Origin: an uncultured Verrucomicrobiota bacterium
GTDB lineage: Bacteria; Verrucomicrobiota; Kiritimatiellia; RFP12; UBA1067
NCBI GenBank assembly: GCA_946610035.1
Contig: CAMOCC010000013.1
Span: forward strand, 1 to 47,527
DNA: 47,527 nt
Direction of reading: 5' to 3'
Below, piece by piece: positions 25,187 to 34,293 of this stretch (positions are counted from its first letter, which is position 1; the number at the start of each line of letters is the position of its first letter). The notes under the pieces are model-generated. The model saw only the letters and a list, made by a program, of their open reading frames with translations. It had not been told where the DNA came from and did not search any database. The translations under genes were made by a program, and so were the position numbers.

Positions 25187-27376
25187 ATGTATTGCAGAAA
25201 ATTGATAACGGCAGTCTCAATTGCCGCGGCAGGGCTATCCGCTGCGGCGCTTACGGACGTGGAGATCGACGAACTCCTCTCGCGCATGACGCTGGAGGAG
25301 AAGGTCGGACAGATGGTCCAGGTCAGCTCCGGCGGCAAAAGTGCCGCGGAAGCCGAAGACGGAAGCGGACGCAAGATCGACGCTGTTCTTGCCGGACAAA
25401 TCCGCAATGGCGAGATTGGAAGCCTGCTTGGCGCGTGCGGAGTAAAGAACTTCAACGCCTTCCAGAAGATCGCCGTCGAGGAGTCGCGCCTTGGCATTCC
25501 ACTGATGGTCGGCCACGACATGATCCACGGCGTCTTCACCCAGCTCCCGATTCCGCTCGCGCTCAGCTGCGCGTGGGACGAGGAACTCTGGCGCAAGGGC
25601 GGCGAGCTGATAGCACGCGAGACTCCGCTCAAGGGCGCGAACTGGACCTTTACTCCGATGGTCGACATCTCGCGCGATCCCCGCTGGGGACGCATCGCCG
25701 AGAGCGCTGGACAGGACGCGCTCGTCGCATCGCGCATGAGCGCCGCGCTCGTCAGGGGCGTCCAGACGAAGGACGTCGCACATCCCATCGCCGCGTGCCT
25801 CAAGCACTTCGTCGGCTACGGCGCCGCGATGTCCGGACGCGACTACAACGAAGTCGAGATGAGCGAGTCGACGCTCAGGAACGTCTATCTTCCGCCTTTC
25901 GCTGCCGGCATCGACGCGGGCGCACTCACGGTCATGCCCGCGTTCCACACGTTCAACGGCGTGCCGTGCAGCGTAAACAAGTGGCTCCTCTCCGACATAC
26001 TTCGCGGCGAACTCGGCTTCAAGGGCATGACGATTTCCGACTACAACGCCGTTGGCGAGTGCGCCTGGCCTGACCACCATGGCGTTGCAGACGGAGACGA
26101 GTCCGTTTCCGCAATGGCCGTTGCCGCGGGGATGGATCAGGACATGATGGCGGAATCTTATATGAAGACGCTCGCCTCGGCCGTAAAGAAGGGCCTTGTC
26201 CCCGAAAAGGCAGTTGACGGCTGCGTCCGCAACATCCTCCGCGTGAAGAACGCCCTCGGACTCTTCGAAAAGCCCTACATCGACGAGGCCGCCGCAAAGG
26301 CGGGCGTCGACTGGAAGGCGGACGCTGCGCTTGCGCGCGAGGCCGCCGCCAGGTCGGCTGTCCTGCTCAAGAACAACGGCGCACTGCCGCTCAAGCCCGG
26401 GATTAAGGTCGCGCTTGTCGGACCTGGTGCTGACGATCTCTGGCACACCGTAGGCTGCTGGGCGACGTGGGCCGAGAACACGAGCAATCCGACGCTTGTC
26501 GACGGACTCAAGGCCGACGGCGTTGACTTCAAGTACGTCAAGGCCTACGGGTTCAGAGGCGGCAAGGTAGATGTTGCGGCAATACAGTCCGCCGCCGCCA
26601 GCGCAGATGTCGTCATCGCATGCTTCGGCGAGCAGGGACGCGACGCCGGCGAAAACAACAGCCGCATGGACCTGTCGCTTCCCAAGGTCCAGCTTGACGC
26701 AATCGACGCGATCAAGGCGACCGGCAAGCCGTTCGTCGCAGTGCTCATGAACGGAAGGCCGCTGGCCATCCCAGAGCTCGCCGAGGCTGCGGACGCGATA
26801 CTGGAGGCGTGGAACCCGGGCACCAGCGGAGGCTGGGGCATTGCGGACGTCCTCACAGGTCGCATTAACCCTTCGGGCCGCCTCACGACCGAGTTTCCAT
26901 ACGCTACGGGACAGTGTCCGCTTTACTACAACAAAACGCGCACGGGACGTCCGCACAAGGAAGGCGAACGCTGGACCACGCGCTATATCGACGGCCCCTA
27001 CGGCGCGCTTTATCCCTTCGGCTACGGCTTGACCTATACTACGTTCGAGTATTCGGACGAGAAGGTCGTAGTTGATGGAGACAAGCTCGTCTTCACGGCG
27101 AAGATACGCAACACTGGTTCGCGCGAAGGCGTAGAAACGGTTCAGGCGTACACGCGTCAGCTCGTCGCCGTCGAGTCGCGTCCAGTCCGCGAACTGCGCG
27201 GATGGAAGCGCGTGGCGCTCGCGCCAGGCGAGGAGTCCGTCGTCGCAATCGAAGTGCCGCTCGCGAACCTCGACTACTGGGCCGCCTCGCGCAAGGTCGC
27301 GGCCTCGGGCGAGTTCGAGGCTTGGATCGCCCCCGATTCCACAAAGGGCAGGAAACTTGGATTCGCGATTAAGTAA
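25187..27376 (+). CDS. GH3 beta-glucosidase-like glycoside hydrolase
   Basis: MTLEEKVGQM; KHFVGYGA; GFKGMTISDYNAVGE; FGYGLTYTTFEYS; fibronectin-III-like tail. Confidence 0.9.
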   Translation: MYCRKLITAVSIAAAGLSAAALTDVEIDELLSRMTLEEKVGQMVQVSSGGKSAAEAEDGSGRKIDAVLAGQIRNGEIGSLLGACGVKNFNAFQKIAVEESRLGIPLMVGHDMIHGVFTQLPIPLALSCAWDEELWRKGGELIARETPLKGANWTFTPMVDISRDPRWGRIAESAGQDALVASRMSAALVRGVQTKDVAHPIAACLKHFVGYGAAMSGRDYNEVEMSESTLRNVYLPPFAAGIDAGALTVMPAFHTFNGVPCSVNKWLLSDILRGELGFKGMTISDYNAVGECAWPDHHGVADGDESVSAMAVAAGMDQDMMAESYMKTLASAVKKGLVPEKAVDGCVRNILRVKNALGLFEKPYIDEAAAKAGVDWKADAALAREAAARSAVLLKNNGALPLKPGIKVALVGPGADDLWHTVGCWATWAENTSNPTLVDGLKADGVDFKYVKAYGFRGGKVDVAAIQSAAASADVVIACFGEQGRDAGENNSRMDLSLPKVQLDAIDAIKATGKPFVAVLMNGRPLAIPELAEAADAILEAWNPGTSGGWGIADVLTGRINPSGRLTTEFPYATGQCPLYYNKTRTGRPHKEGERWTTRYIDGPYGALYPFGYGLTYTTFEYSDEKVVVDGDKLVFTAKIRNTGSREGVETVQAYTRQLVAVESRPVRELRGWKRVALAPGEESVVAIEVPLANLDYWAASRKVAASGEFEAWIAPDSTKGRKLGFAIK

Positions 27377-27478
27377 GTAGTATCCGCAGGTGCCGTCATG
27401 TCAGCCGATGGCACCTGCGTGACCTTTGCAACTCGTGTCATTTTTAATATAATTTAACCAGCAGCAGGGAGGTACAAC

Positions 27479-30019
27479 ATGAGCACCAACACCGTTCGTT
27501 ACTTAGCGACCGCGTTAGCGGCTGCCACTGCATTATTAACTGTCCGCGCTACAGACTACTACGTTGGCGGCGAAAACGCGAGCGACGGTAATGATGGCTC
27601 TTCCGCCGCTCCTTTCGCGACAATTGACAAGGCGGTTATTACAGCAAGGAACGCAAATGATGTTATCCATGTCGCTGAAGGCCAATATGAAACATGCAAC
27701 CAAACCTATTTGGATTGGGATGCAAGCGAGCATTCTGACAATAACGATAAAATCGTTTGGTGGGGCCCAAAGCTTGTTTGCAAGTTGCTAGGAGAAGGCC
27801 AGTCACGAGATCGAGTCGTTTTGAAATCACGCGGACAGTATCGAACCCTTCGAATGGCGGAAAATGCTTGGGTGGAGAATGTTACTATTGTTGGGGAAGG
27901 CACATTTAAGGCGGACTTAGGCGGCTCCATAGAGATTAGTGGAGGTGTTCTAACCAACTGCATTGTACGAGGAGGGACATCCCGTGCGAAAGGGAATGTT
28001 TCTGGCGGAAACATATATGTCAACAATGTTAATGCTATTGTTGATGATTGTGAGATAATTGGGGGATGTGCAACTAATCGAGGTGGAAATGTATATTTAG
28101 ATAGAGGTATTGTTCGAAACTGCATAATACGAGATGGCATTTGCACAAATAATGTGGGGGGGAATGTCTATCAGTATCAAGGTATTATTTCAAACTGCGT
28201 CATTAGTGGTGGCGTTGCTGATAAGGACGGAGGAAATGTTCGTATGAATGGCAGCGGCATTATGGTCGACTGCGTAATTACTGATGGTAAAATAATTTCA
28301 ACCAGTGGTGATAAAAAAGGCGCAAATGTCTATATGGATTCCACATCTAAGATGTCTCGCTGCCACTTAAGAGGGGGCGTTCATGCGTCTTACGATGGTG
28401 GCAGTCTTTGCGTTTATAGTGCAGAAGTCGTTGTTGAGGATTGCATTATTGACGGTTCTAGTTGTGGCGGCGTTCTTCTTGGCTCGGCTGCTTCATTTTA
28501 TAACTGTTCAATCGTCGCAAATCAAAAATATGGAGTTTGGGCTTGGTCTGGGGCTAAAAACACCCATTTTTACAACACCGTTATCTATGGAAACAAGAAA
28601 TCGAATTCATCTAATGGAGACTGGAATGGAGATATGCCTACAATAAAAGATTCAGCAGTATTTGAGCATTGTGCAGTCACAAAATCTGAGTCTCGTTTTA
28701 GCAAAACACCGTATTCTTCGATTGTTTTATTAGATGGAGACGAAAGTTTTGTAGATTATGCCAATGGCATGTATTCGCCTGCATTGGGCAGCGCTTTGGT
28801 TGATGCGGGATGTAAAGATCCTCGCCAGGATAAGTCAACGACCGATTTGCACGGACATGCACGTGTCAATGGGGATGCCGTTGATATCGGATGCTATGAA
28901 TTGAAGCGTGTCTGCGTGAATGAGAATACAACAGGTGCAGTTGAACCATACGACACCCGTGAAACAGCATTGGCCACAATACAAGAAGCTCTTGCTGTTA
29001 CAGATGCAACGGTCATACAAGTCTATCCAGGCACCTATACAACTACAAGTCAGATGACGATTTCAAATCCCGTTCTCATAAGAGGCGTTCCATCAGGATC
29101 GGATGAGGTAATTGTCAAGAATACATCAACGGCTACTGGTTCCAATCCTTACTGCCGCGTATTTGAGTTGAATAATTCCGAGGTGAAGATAGAGAACCTC
29201 GTTTTGGAAAATGGACAGGTTTACAACCAAAACGGCGGCAATCTCCGAATCGCCGCTGGCGTTGCATCGAAATGTGTTATTCGCGGTGGACTCGTTTTCC
29301 CTAATCCTAATGTTAATGTAGACAACACCCTTGCGTCGGGGGCTGGTGTTGAGGTTTCTGGTAAAGGAGTCTTGACACATTGTGTTGTGACGAACAATGT
29401 TGTTAATGGAACGGCAAAGGACTCGAATTATGCGTATGCAGGTGGTGCAGTTTTTGTTCCGTATGGCGCTGCTCCGAAAATTAGCAACTGCCTTGTTGCG
29501 TTCAATACTTATGCTCCAACCGTTTCTTCTGTAGCTGGTTCTGCCGGTATACGATGCGGCGGATCAAACGAAACAGCTGTATTTGAGAATGTTACCGTTG
29601 TCTCAAATGTCGTGAATGGAACTATATCACCTAATTCGGCTGGAATGTATTGCACGTCATGGTCGACTACTGTCCGCAATTGCGTATTTGCGGGGAACTA
29701 TGTGACAGGCACTGATTCATTGTCTGCGGCATATTTCCAAAATCAAGGCCATATGAATGTCCGTAACTGCGCAATGGATGTCGTTGACACTCATTATACG
29801 TCTAATATTGTCCAAGGAACGCCTGATGATTTCTTCAAGGACTTTGCAAATGGGGACTTTAGGCCTCGTACCGGTGGCAAGCTCTACAACAAGGGCGCCA
29901 CGCCAAGCATTTCCACCTCTGTCGACCTGCTGGGGAATCCGCGTGCGTTTGGCAGGACGATTGATATCGGCTGCTATGAAAGTCAGGTTCGGCCTGGAGT
30001 CATAATGATCTTTTATTGA
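27479..30019 (+). CDS. exported right-handed beta-helix repeat protein, no PKD domain
   Basis: Paralog of 20612..23290 (GGNVYQYQG, SGDKKGANVYMDSTSKMSRC); goes from GCYELKR directly to the second helix block. Confidence 0.85.
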   Translation: MSTNTVRYLATALAAATALLTVRATDYYVGGENASDGNDGSSAAPFATIDKAVITARNANDVIHVAEGQYETCNQTYLDWDASEHSDNNDKIVWWGPKLVCKLLGEGQSRDRVVLKSRGQYRTLRMAENAWVENVTIVGEGTFKADLGGSIEISGGVLTNCIVRGGTSRAKGNVSGGNIYVNNVNAIVDDCEIIGGCATNRGGNVYLDRGIVRNCIIRDGICTNNVGGNVYQYQGIISNCVISGGVADKDGGNVRMNGSGIMVDCVITDGKIISTSGDKKGANVYMDSTSKMSRCHLRGGVHASYDGGSLCVYSAEVVVEDCIIDGSSCGGVLLGSAASFYNCSIVANQKYGVWAWSGAKNTHFYNTVIYGNKKSNSSNGDWNGDMPTIKDSAVFEHCAVTKSESRFSKTPYSSIVLLDGDESFVDYANGMYSPALGSALVDAGCKDPRQDKSTTDLHGHARVNGDAVDIGCYELKRVCVNENTTGAVEPYDTRETALATIQEALAVTDATVIQVYPGTYTTTSQMTISNPVLIRGVPSGSDEVIVKNTSTATGSNPYCRVFELNNSEVKIENLVLENGQVYNQNGGNLRIAAGVASKCVIRGGLVFPNPNVNVDNTLASGAGVEVSGKGVLTHCVVTNNVVNGTAKDSNYAYAGGAVFVPYGAAPKISNCLVAFNTYAPTVSSVAGSAGIRCGGSNETAVFENVTVVSNVVNGTISPNSAGMYCTSWSTTVRNCVFAGNYVTGTDSLSAAYFQNQGHMNVRNCAMDVVDTHYTSNIVQGTPDDFFKDFANGDFRPRTGGKLYNKGATPSISTSVDLLGNPRAFGRTIDIGCYESQVRPGVIMIFY

Positions 30020-30037
30020 TAGAAATTCACGGATATA

Positions 30038-31981
30038 ATGGAATCGAAATCGTATATGAGAGTAATCGCAACAACTCTAGCCGCTATTGCTTCGCTTAAC
30101 TTGATCGCGGCGGAAACTTCAGCTAGGTCTATTGTCTCGCTGTCCGGCAAGGGATGGATGTGCGACGGCGAGGAGGTCTGCATTCCGCATACGTGGAATT
30201 CGCTGGACGGAGCGGACGGCTCGCCGGAGGGTGACGCGCCGCCGGAGCGTGGAATGTCGATCGCCGCGGAATCGTATGTCCGCAAGGCGGCGCGCTATTC
30301 GCGTCCGCTTCCGAATCCCACAGCCGGACGTCGACAGTTCGTCCGCTTCGATGGCGTCTCCCGCGTGGCCGAGATCTACGTGAACGGGCAGTTCGCTGGG
30401 CGCCACGCCGGCGCGTTCACCGCGTTTGCGTTCGAGGTGACGCGGCTTCTGCAGCCGTCGGACAACGTGATGGAGGTTGTTGTCGACAACAGGTGGAATC
30501 CCGAAGTCGCCCCGCTGTCGGCGGACTACACGCTCTTCGGCGGAATCTACCGCGACGTGGAATGGATCGAGACGCCGCAGGTGTGCATCGACCCGGTGAC
30601 TGACGGCGCGTGCGGCGTGGAGGTGGACGCGAAGGCGGATGGTTCTGTGCACGCGCGGATACGGGTGCTCGGCGGACCAGACGAGGAGCGCGACTTCAGG
30701 ATCGAGAATCCCGAGCTCTGGTCGCCGGAGAATCCGAAGCTCTACGAGGAGACGTTCAGGATCGCAAGCGGAGACGAGGTGAAGGTGCGCTTCGGCTTCC
30801 GCACAGTCGAGTTCCGGGAGGACGGCTTCTACCTCAACGGCGTCAGGCGCAAGCTAAGGGGCGTAAACAGGCATCAGGACGCGGGGCTTTGCGGCTGGGC
30901 GGCGAAGCGCGAGGACGAGGATCGTGACTTCGCGCTGATCGCCGAAGTCGGCGCGGATGCTGTCCGTCTCGCGCACTATCCGCAGAGCCAACACGTCTAC
31001 GACATCTGCGACGAGAAGGGGATACTGGTGTGGAGCGAGGTTCCGGCGACGAACTGGCTCACGGACTCGCCCGAGTTCAGGTCCAACCTCGTCGCGCAGG
31101 CGCGCGAGATGGTCGCGCAGATGAGGAACCATCCGTGCGTATTCGCGTGGAGCGTCTTCAACGAGATATACAACGACGTTCCGCAGGAGATGGCGGAGGA
31201 GGGCTGGATGGAGCGTATGCTCGCGGAAGTGCGGGACGCCGTGAAGGCGGACGATCCGACGCGTCCAGTCGTCGCCGCGTCGGACCGGCCGGCGAAGCGC
31301 GCACTCAACGACATCCCAGAGCAACTTGCGTTCAACGCGTATCCTGGCTGGTACGGCGGCACGGCGATGGAGGAGGACTGCTCCAGCTGGTTCGCGGCAT
31401 CGAGGCGGAATATCCTCTGCATATCCGAGTATGGCGCGGGAGGAAATCCGTTCGAGCATCTCGATCCGCTGCCAGCGGGGCGGCTAGACCCGGGCGGGGC
31501 GATACACCCCGAGGAGACCCAGGTGAAGCTGCATGCGGCGGACCTGCGCGCTATCCAGGGCGAGCCGCGCCTGTGGGGTGCATTCATCTGGGCCATGTTC
31601 GACTTCGCCGCGGATGCGCGACGCGAAGGCGGCAAGAACGGCATAAACGACAAGGGACTTGTGACGCGCGACCGCGCGGTGAAGAAGGACGTGTTCTACT
31701 TCTACAAGGCCAACTGGTCGAAGGAGCCTGTGCTGCACGTCTGCTCGCAGCGTGCGGAGGAAACGGCGAACGCAACGTGCACGGTGGTCGGCTTCTGCAA
31801 CGCTGGTCCAGTAACGCTCGTCGTAAACGGAGAGGTCGTCGGCACGCAGTCGCCCGATTCGGTCAAGGTCGTCACCTGGTCCGACGTGCCGCTGCGCGAA
31901 GGGGAGAACGAGGTGGTGCTGAAGGCGTCCGACGGACTCTGCTCGCGCCGCATGATCCGTAGACGCCAGCTCACGTACTGA
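30038..31981 (+). CDS. GH2 beta-galactosidase-like glycoside hydrolase
   Basis: GVNRHQDAGLCGWA; AWSVFNEIYND; CISEYGAGG; FIWAMFDFA. Confidence 0.9.
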   Translation: MESKSYMRVIATTLAAIASLNLIAAETSARSIVSLSGKGWMCDGEEVCIPHTWNSLDGADGSPEGDAPPERGMSIAAESYVRKAARYSRPLPNPTAGRRQFVRFDGVSRVAEIYVNGQFAGRHAGAFTAFAFEVTRLLQPSDNVMEVVVDNRWNPEVAPLSADYTLFGGIYRDVEWIETPQVCIDPVTDGACGVEVDAKADGSVHARIRVLGGPDEERDFRIENPELWSPENPKLYEETFRIASGDEVKVRFGFRTVEFREDGFYLNGVRRKLRGVNRHQDAGLCGWAAKREDEDRDFALIAEVGADAVRLAHYPQSQHVYDICDEKGILVWSEVPATNWLTDSPEFRSNLVAQAREMVAQMRNHPCVFAWSVFNEIYNDVPQEMAEEGWMERMLAEVRDAVKADDPTRPVVAASDRPAKRALNDIPEQLAFNAYPGWYGGTAMEEDCSSWFAASRRNILCISEYGAGGNPFEHLDPLPAGRLDPGGAIHPEETQVKLHAADLRAIQGEPRLWGAFIWAMFDFAADARREGGKNGINDKGLVTRDRAVKKDVFYFYKANWSKEPVLHVCSQRAEETANATCTVVGFCNAGPVTLVVNGEVVGTQSPDSVKVVTWSDVPLREGENEVVLKASDGLCSRRMIRRRQLTY

Positions 31982-31994
31982 AAATTGTTGTGTA

Positions 31995-32020
31995 CAGGCC
32001 TGCGGGCGGGATTTTCCGCC
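31995..32020. repeat. dispersed repeat family B, partial copy 3
   Basis: CAGGCCTGCGGGCGGGATTTTCCGCC. Confidence 0.55.
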
Positions 32021-32140
32021 ATTACCGAAAGGACGCATGCGCCATTGACGCAGATACGCCAATGGTGTATTTAGTTATGTGAGGATGGTGTCAAAAGGTC
32101 TGCGTTTTCACTAACCTTTTGACATTGGTGGGTGGAGATA

Positions 32141-32220
32141 CGGCTGGCGGTGGAACGCCAGCCCTACCGGCGCGGCGGGCGGAGCTGGAAGCTCCACCTC
32201 CTCTTGGATGTGTCGGGGAG
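32141..32220. repeat. two-hairpin repeat (family A), single copy
   Basis: CGGCTGGCGGTGGAACGCCAGCCCTACCGGCGCGGCGGGCGGAGCTGGAAGCTCCACC, with trailing TTGGATGTGTCGGGGA as in 6075-6090. Confidence 0.85.
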
Positions 32221-32297
32221 GGCGATGGAACAACGACCCTACCATTTCTGCTGGGGTAGTTTTTGTCAAGTAGATACTCTTTTGTGGCTCAAAAATT

Positions 32298-32349
32298 GTC
32301 AAAAATCTTTATTTGCGGGTTGATTTTTTGACGTGGGATATGCTATAAT
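32298..32349 (+). promoter_or_regulatory. inverted repeat GTCAAAAATC..GATTTTTTGAC followed by TATAAT (32344-32349)
   Basis: Arms 32298-32307 and 32322-32332. Confidence 0.5.
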
Positions 32350-32371
32350 TTGCCGCGAAAGGCTAAAGTAT

Positions 32372-33730
32372 ATGATTTATCGCAAAATAATGGAGAGACT
32401 GGAAAGGTTCTATCAAGAGGCAGGCAGAACGGCGCTCCTCATTGATGGAGCCCGGCAGGTTGGCAAGACTTTCATTATCGAAGAATTTGGCCGAACGCAT
32501 TACGAATCGGTTGTGAAGATTGATTTCGTTAAGATGAAGAACGCTGCCAAGCTGTTTGAGGACGTGGAGGACGAGGGCGAGATTATATCCCGCATAAGCG
32601 CGTTTACATCCAAGCCGTTGATTGAGGGCAAGACGCTGATCTTCCTCGACGAAGTGCAGGAGTGTCCCGAGGCTGTCACCTACATCAAGTACCTTGTGCG
32701 TGACGATGGACGCTATCACTACATTCTCAGCGGATCGTTGCTTGGCGTCGAACTTAAGAACATAAGGTCGGTACCTGTTGGCGTTCTCGACGAGGAAACT
32801 ATGTATCCGCTCGACTTTGAGGAATTCGTGCTTGCGACCGGAGAAAAACCGGAACTCGTTGCGCAGGCGAAGTCCGCATGGGAGAATCGTAGTCCGTTGC
32901 CGAAGGTCTTGCACGACAGACTGAGAAAGCTGTTCCGCTTCTATCTTGTCGTTGGCGGAATGCCTGCGGTGGTACAGCGTTACCTCGACACCAGGGACAT
33001 GCGGCTTGTCATGGCGGAGCAGAAGAAGATACTTGTGGAGTATCGCAAGGACATTTCAAAGTACGACGAGGAGAATTCCATGCGCATAAGGGAGGTCTAC
33101 AAGAGGCTTGCCCCGGAGCTTAACAAGAAAAACAAGAGATTCTACGCGGATAGTGTCGCAGAGGCATCCAGATTTGACAGGCTGCATGACGAATTCGTCT
33201 GGCTGCGCGAAGCCGGTGTGGCAATTCCCGCATGCAATGTTGCAGAGCCCAAGGTGCCGTTGACGCTGTCGGAGAAGCATACGTTTTTTAAGCTCTTTGC
33301 CAATGATGTCGGGCTTCTCTCGGCCATGCTGATGGGTGGAATACAGATTCGTGTCCTTAACGGCGAGACGGACTTGAACTTCGGCGCCATCTACGAAAAT
33401 GCAGTCGCACAGGAGCTGACGGCGCACGGCTTTGCCGTAAGGTACTACAATTCAAGTGCCTTCGGGGAGGTTGATTTTCTCGTCGAGAAGGACTGCGCCG
33501 TTCTGCCGATCGAGGTAAAGAGCGGTAAGCACTACAAGCGTCACAGAGCACTGGACAAGCTTCTGGAATGCGATGAGTACGGGATTGAGTCGGCGATTGT
33601 GTTTGACGACGATGCGATGGAATCTGCCGGCAAAGTATACTATGCGCCAATCTACATGGTGATGTTCCTGCAGAAAGACTCGCTTCCGGCAACTATGATT
33701 TATGACGTCGGCAAGCCGCTGGAGTTGTGA
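32372..33730 (+). CDS. AAA ATPase with DUF4143-like C-terminal domain
   Basis: GARQVGKTFIIEEFG; IFLDEVQECPEA; EVDFLVEKDCAVLPIEVKSGKHYKRH. Confidence 0.9.
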   Translation: MIYRKIMERLERFYQEAGRTALLIDGARQVGKTFIIEEFGRTHYESVVKIDFVKMKNAAKLFEDVEDEGEIISRISAFTSKPLIEGKTLIFLDEVQECPEAVTYIKYLVRDDGRYHYILSGSLLGVELKNIRSVPVGVLDEETMYPLDFEEFVLATGEKPELVAQAKSAWENRSPLPKVLHDRLRKLFRFYLVVGGMPAVVQRYLDTRDMRLVMAEQKKILVEYRKDISKYDEENSMRIREVYKRLAPELNKKNKRFYADSVAEASRFDRLHDEFVWLREAGVAIPACNVAEPKVPLTLSEKHTFFKLFANDVGLLSAMLMGGIQIRVLNGETDLNFGAIYENAVAQELTAHGFAVRYYNSSAFGEVDFLVEKDCAVLPIEVKSGKHYKRHRALDKLLECDEYGIESAIVFDDDAMESAGKVYYAPIYMVMFLQKDSLPATMIYDVGKPLEL

Positions 33731-33799
33731 ATGCGCTTGAATCACTGTGTACATGTAGCGTGACTTGTCGGATTCGGACACATCCAACCACCTGTGCGG

Positions 33800-33861
33800 C
33801 GGGCGGCTGGCGGTGGGACGCCAGCCCTACCGGTGCGGAGGGCGGAGCTGGAAGCTCCACC
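33800..33861. repeat. two-hairpin repeat (family A), single copy
   Basis: GGCGGCTGGCGGTGGGACGCCAGCCCTACCGGTGCGGAGGGCGGAGCTGGAAGCTCCACC. Confidence 0.85.
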
Positions 33862-34017
33862 TTGGGTCAGCCATTATTGGTCCTATAGTCCGAGAAGTTT
33901 CTTGAAGGGCACGATGGCGTCGAAATATCCGCGTATGAGGGGGGGGCGGGCATGATTGCTACAGGCCGCCCTAAAAAGTGCACACTCGGCGCGGCGGATT
34001 TGATATAATATCCAAAT

Positions 34018-34293
34018 ATGCTAGCAGAGTTCTTCGAGTTTGCAATGCTTTTCGCGTTCGGCTTCTCGTGGCCGTTCGCGATAGCCAAGACGTACCGCGC
34101 CAAGCGCGTCGACGGCAAGTCGCCGCTATTCATGTGCATCGTCCTTGTCGGCTACATCTGCGGGATTGCGGCGCGGCTTGCGGACGCCCGTCCGGAGAAT
34201 GACTGGCTCGTCTGGGTCTACCTCCTCGACATGGCGCTCGTCTCGACCGACCTTTCGCTCTATTTCCACTACCTTAGGAAGAACCGCGCATGA
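34018..34293 (+). CDS. small membrane protein (PQ-loop-like, ~91 aa)
   Basis: Three predicted TM segments; SWPFAIAKTYRAKRVDGKSPLF; ATGA overlap with the next gene. Confidence 0.65.
   Translation: MLAEFFEFAMLFAFGFSWPFAIAKTYRAKRVDGKSPLFMCIVLVGYICGIAARLADARPENDWLVWVYLLDMALVSTDLSLYFHYLRKNRA

Noticed and set aside
25235-26956. 573-aa minus-strand ORF
   Set aside because: Antisense to the GH3 gene; no motifs.
33881-33935. Minus-strand peptide end LIRGYFDAIVPFKKLLGL*
   Set aside because: Too short to assign; may be a gene remnant but no support beyond an open frame.
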